DNA from: an uncultured Bacteroides sp. | Lineage (GTDB): Bacteria; Bacteroidota; Bacteroidia; Bacteroidales; Bacteroidaceae | Direction: 5' to 3' | Length of the DNA stretch: 64,000 bases | Assembly: GCA_900555635.1 (NCBI GenBank) | Contig: USLU01000018.1 | Location: 19,171 to 83,170, forward strand | Notes under the pieces: model-generated | Told to the model about the DNA's origin: nothing | Seen by the model: the letters and a program-made list of their open reading frames with translations, nothing else | The model's database searches: none | Translations under genes and position numbers: made by a program | Shown here: piece by piece, positions 61,404 through 64,000 of the stretch | How the letters are laid out: the number at the start of each line of letters is the position of its first letter | Numbering within the stretch: position 1 is the first letter of the stretch

Positions 61404-63464
61404 TTAAAGAGGTTTATAGTTCAGATACCAGTCATTGAATTCCTTTCCTTCTGATTCTACCCATTTAGTGAAGTCAGGATACTCCTTATCTATACTGATC
61501 GTTTCGGTTGCCGGCTTGAAGTTTATTTCTGCTTCAGAAGCCGATCTTTCCGGTAACATAATAGCAAATGGATATTTGCCGTTTTTATTAATGTAGTATG
61601 CATCATCTTTAGCTCCTACTTGAGTCGGATCCGCTTTGCTGGTAGGTTGGTTTTTGGGTAGATGCACTTCCTTGCGGTTGACTTCTCCGGCAATATATTG
61701 AGAGATGATAAACGGATTTAGAGTTTTAATATCTGTTTTCAATCTATCCTTTGTCAGTTCCTCTTTGCCAAATGTACGTGTTACCGCGAACTTTTGATCT
61801 TTTGCCGCAATTGCATTTGGGAACAGAATAACCGAAGAGGTTTCTCCTAACTCGTCAATTGCTCCTGTTGGCAATACGATTGTACCTCGTTGATCGCTGG
61901 CAAATTGAACGGCAAACGCATTCTGAAATGTAGCTGCATTCTTTTCCTGTGTAGCAGTAAAGGTATCTTCTACTTTCGTAACGTAGTTCTTATTGGTTAC
62001 AGTAACTTGACGTTTATGCTCAATAATCACATCATTCAGGTCATAATCACCACCTGTGGGCCATGTATCTTCAAAGGCATAAGTACGATAAGTTGTTTCA
62101 GTGGTTGTAATTACAGGTTCATCGGGTTTAATTACAGGACGATCCGGGTCTTGAATAGCTTCTTTGGGATTTGCCTGAATACAGAACAAAATATCTTCAT
62201 AACTTGTATCACCTCCATCTTCTACACCGTAAACAACAGTTCCATCTTCAGTAGAAAGTGAAATGAAGTTGTTCGCTCTATTTTTGTTCCAAGTATTATT
62301 GGAATAAATGTAGTTGTCGGACAATTTATAGGTGCCCTCAGAATTGTTATTGCTTGTTTTATATTCTTTTGGCATGATGAAATAACCGATTGTATAGCCG
62401 GATGGAAATTCAGTAGAAACATTTCCCTTATCATCTACATAAAGTAGCTGAATCTTCCTGTTAGTACTTACTGGAGCATTGTATCTTCCAAAATCGTAGG
62501 GATCATAAGTTACACGAGAGGTTTCTCGTTTCGCCATATACGGTACATTTCCGGTTATAGATGCATTGGGAAATAAAATATATTTTTTCACATCATTAGC
62601 CGTGGATGGAACTTTATCACTCGGATAATAATAATATCCAATGGCATTTTGATGCCATGCAGATTCAGTAAGGAAAGTCAACCATATTTGTGCGCTTTCT
62701 ATATTATGCACTACGTTATCTTTATCCTTGTAAGCCTTTGCAATTACTGTGTTTATGTGTTTAGTATCTGTAACCAGTGATGAATTATCCAAACCTTCAG
62801 GCTTCTTGCCATTATTTGGTGCTTTCCACAATGTATTTTGGATGGTACCTATTGCATTGCCCAAATTTCCTTTTTCAATAATCTTATTTAGGTCTTTTGG
62901 CTCTCCAAATCGTTCGCCATCCCAGTTTACAACACTATACAGATTCTTTTTACCGGTTACAGTCCAGATCTGAGGATTTTGAACAGCTCGTGTTTTAGCC
63001 ATTGAGCGTGTAACTGTTTCATCTTCCACAGTAGTATCAATAGTTACCTTACCATTTTCAACATCTGCTTCTACGCACATGGGCGCTCCCCAACTTGGAG
63101 AATAGATATATACTTTATCCGTTGCTGTAGCGAGTTCTACTTTACCTTTAAAGCATCCATCGGCATCTGCAAAGATTTTGTACTGGGCTTCGCCATTCAT
63201 AGTATATGTACCATCGTTGTTGTAGATGATGGGATTCTTTGTATATATCTCCAACAAAGAACCGGCAGCGAATTTTCCATAGTTTACGTTGAAATCAACG
63301 TTTGTAGTCGTAGTGAAATTAAAATATTCACCTTCCGGCTTTAATTCCGGTTTACCAGCATTAGGATTGTACACGTCTTTGTCGGCACATCCTGTTAGTG
63401 CTCCGCAAGCAATCATTAAGCTGAAAGCTGCTGCACTGGCTTTTGTGAAAAGTCTTGTTTTCAT
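61404..63464 (-). CDS. LruC-domain (DUF4842-like) lipoprotein
   Basis: 686 residues. Lipoprotein signal peptide with lipobox LTGC (C26); the residues after it (ADKD) are acidic, which can favour surface export in Bacteroides, though this is not a perfect export signal. Residues ~150-160 hold an Arg/Lys switch (VTRSMAKTRAVQNP) that may be a processing site. A late segment FEDTWPTGGDYDLNDVI has the Asp/Asn pattern of the LruC/DUF4842 domain, probably a calcium-type site. Probably anchored to the outer membrane; function unknown. It has its own promoter (63585) and terminator. Confidence 0.83.
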   Translation of the reverse strand: MKTRLFTKASAAAFSLMIACGALTGCADKDVYNPNAGKPELKPEGEYFNFTTTTNVDFNVNYGKFAAGSLLEIYTKNPIIYNNDGTYTMNGEAQYKIFADADGCFKGKVELATATDKVYIYSPSWGAPMCVEADVENGKVTIDTTVEDETVTRSMAKTRAVQNPQIWTVTGKKNLYSVVNWDGERFGEPKDLNKIIEKGNLGNAIGTIQNTLWKAPNNGKKPEGLDNSSLVTDTKHINTVIAKAYKDKDNVVHNIESAQIWLTFLTESAWHQNAIGYYYYPSDKVPSTANDVKKYILFPNASITGNVPYMAKRETSRVTYDPYDFGRYNAPVSTNRKIQLLYVDDKGNVSTEFPSGYTIGYFIMPKEYKTSNNNSEGTYKLSDNYIYSNNTWNKNRANNFISLSTEDGTVVYGVEDGGDTSYEDILFCIQANPKEAIQDPDRPVIKPDEPVITTTETTYRTYAFEDTWPTGGDYDLNDVIIEHKRQVTVTNKNYVTKVEDTFTATQEKNAATFQNAFAVQFASDQRGTIVLPTGAIDELGETSSVILFPNAIAAKDQKFAVTRTFGKEELTKDRLKTDIKTLNPFIISQYIAGEVNRKEVHLPKNQPTSKADPTQVGAKDDAYYINKNGKYPFAIMLPERSASEAEINFKPATETISIDKEYPDFTKWVESEGKEFNDWYLNYKPL

Positions 63465-63584
63465 GTTTTTACTATTACAGTTGAATGCTAAGAAGTTGTT
63501 TCTTTTCTATCTATATTACTAAATCAGCGTTTATTGCTATCTTTTTGTATTATGAGACTTTCTTTAATACATGTTATGATGGTG

Positions 63585-63592
63585 CAAATTTA
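63585..63592 (-). promoter_or_regulatory. -7 box for the LruC-domain gene
   Basis: The minus strand reads TAAATTTG (TAnnTTTG), giving a leader of about 114 nt. The rest of 63465-63584 shows nothing else. Confidence 0.55.
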
Positions 63593-63706
63593 CAAATAAT
63601 ATAGCTGATATACAAGCTATAGTTTATAATAATATACTTACTATAACAGAAAAGTTGTATATCTTGTTCAGTCGGCTTAGCTGAAATTAGTAGGAGCGAG
63701 ATATGT

Positions 63707-63776
63707 GCATAAAAAAAGGCTATCTTCCCAGACAGCCAATCTTTTGTTAACCTTAAATCTAATACTATGAAAAACA
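63707..63776 (-). ncRNA. Candidate ~70-nt small RNA with own promoter and terminator (repeat copy 1)
   Basis: Minus strand. A complete Bacteroides promoter (TTTG, exactly 19 nt, TACCTTTG; 63782-63812) is followed by ~70 nt ending in GGCTGTCT-GGGA-AGATAGCC and a T7 run. No protein is encoded by a normal gene. The opposite strand has a mini-ORF (MKNTVQRY) at the 5' end. A near-identical copy lies at 63946-64000. The layout resembles the antisense RNAs reported near susC leaders in Bacteroides; membership is inference. The gap to copy 2 (63813-63945) shows no gene. Confidence 0.6.
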
Positions 63777-63781
63777 CAGTA

Positions 63782-63812
63782 CAAAGGTACTGATTATATG
63801 ATAATCTCCAAA
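63782..63812 (-). promoter_or_regulatory. Full sigma-ABfr-type promoter of the small-RNA candidate
   Basis: On the minus strand TTTG (63809-63812) is followed by exactly 19 nt and TACCTTTG (63782-63789), the -33/-7 arrangement of the Bacteroides primary sigma factor. It is the best full match found in the window. Transcription would start near 63776. Confidence 0.7.
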
Positions 63813-63945
63813 TTTTCTGGTGAAATTAGGGTAACTTATAACACGGTTTAATAGATCTGAGGAGGTTGTTAACTATTAGGGAATTTATAGTTAAAAATTA
63901 ACATAATAATTGGTTGCTATGAGGATAGTCGGAGTTCGTCTTTGA

Positions 63946-64000
63946 GCATAAAAAAAGGCTATCTATCCCAGACAGCCAATCTTTTGTTAACCTTAAATCT
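63946..64000 (-). repeat. Second copy of the small-RNA/terminator repeat, cut by the window end
   Basis: 54 of 55 positions match copy 1 (63707-63760); the only difference is one extra base in the hairpin loop. On the minus strand it again forms an 8-bp hairpin with a T7 run. Its promoter and any gene on the plus strand would lie beyond the window. Confidence 0.8.

Noticed and set aside
61404..63464. LruC-domain gene as a SusE/SusF-like starch-binding lipoprotein
   Set aside because: Lipobox and beta-rich character fit, but the Asp/Asn-rich late segment matches LruC/DUF4842, and no SusCD pair lies inside the window.
63574..63777. 67-codon minus-strand ORF starting MFFIVLDLRL
   Set aside because: It reads through the repeat, its terminator hairpin and the T-run. 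The region is better explained as a small-RNA gene; ORFs of this kind arise wherever the repeat occurs.

Overview
The window looks like a chromosomal segment of a gut Bacteroides species. The reasons are: many upstream regions carry the Bacteroidetes -7 box TAnnTTTG with no Shine-Dalgarno sequence; a GadB/glutaminase/channel/GadC acid-resistance operon is present; biotin synthesis uses a fused BioB-BioA and BioG in place of BioH; and there is a LruC-domain lipoprotein and a HU-like protein with a C-terminal winged-helix-like tail. No rRNA, tRNA, insertion sequence, integrase or CRISPR array was recognised.

Layout. 1-611: end of a nitronate monooxygenase/FabK-like gene. 709-5769 (minus): gadB, glsA, a channel with an altered selectivity filter, and gadC, a glutamine/glutamate-to-GABA acid-resistance operon; alanine dehydrogenase lies upstream of it. 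7383-12575 (plus): M23 peptidase, C69 dipeptidase, phosphohexomutase, then a structured-RNA candidate at 12801-12895. 12938-15853 (minus): NudC, HU-like protein with a repeat-rich leader, MFS exporter. 16006-26323: RavA-ViaA (plus) meets, tail to tail with a 10-nt gap, a five-gene minus-strand operon (SWIM, DUF5691-like, MoxR ATPase, DUF5682-like, VWA). This makes two MoxR/VWA machines side by side. 26463-30527: flavodoxin-like protein with a palindromic operator, ABC-F ATPase with a leader holding three small ORFs, cytidine deaminase, LysM glucosaminidase.

30594-47091 is the most striking stretch. One membrane-fusion protein and one ABC ATPase are accompanied by ten intact FtsX/MacB-like permeases in five A/B pairs, plus a hybrid remnant of a sixth pair and a DUF2807 protein. 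The two transcription units each begin with a sigma-54-type promoter (GG-N10-GC, or GG-N10-GA) and two upstream TGTCCG-N4-CGGACA-like sites in exactly the same geometry. A histidine kinase follows.

49975-53904: fucose-isomerase-like protein, aminotransferase and LolC/E-like permease. 53920-61320 (minus): a glycosyltransferase downstream of a biotin operon (small ORF, bioB-bioA fusion, bioF, bioG, bioC, bioD). An intrinsic-terminator-like hairpin just before bioBA lies inside the small ORF. 61404-63464: LruC-domain lipoprotein. The last 300 bases hold two near-identical terminator-bearing repeats on the minus strand. One has a complete Bacteroides promoter and looks like a small-RNA gene of about 70 nt.

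Coordinates are from direct reading. Functional calls come from motif and family recognition without database searches.
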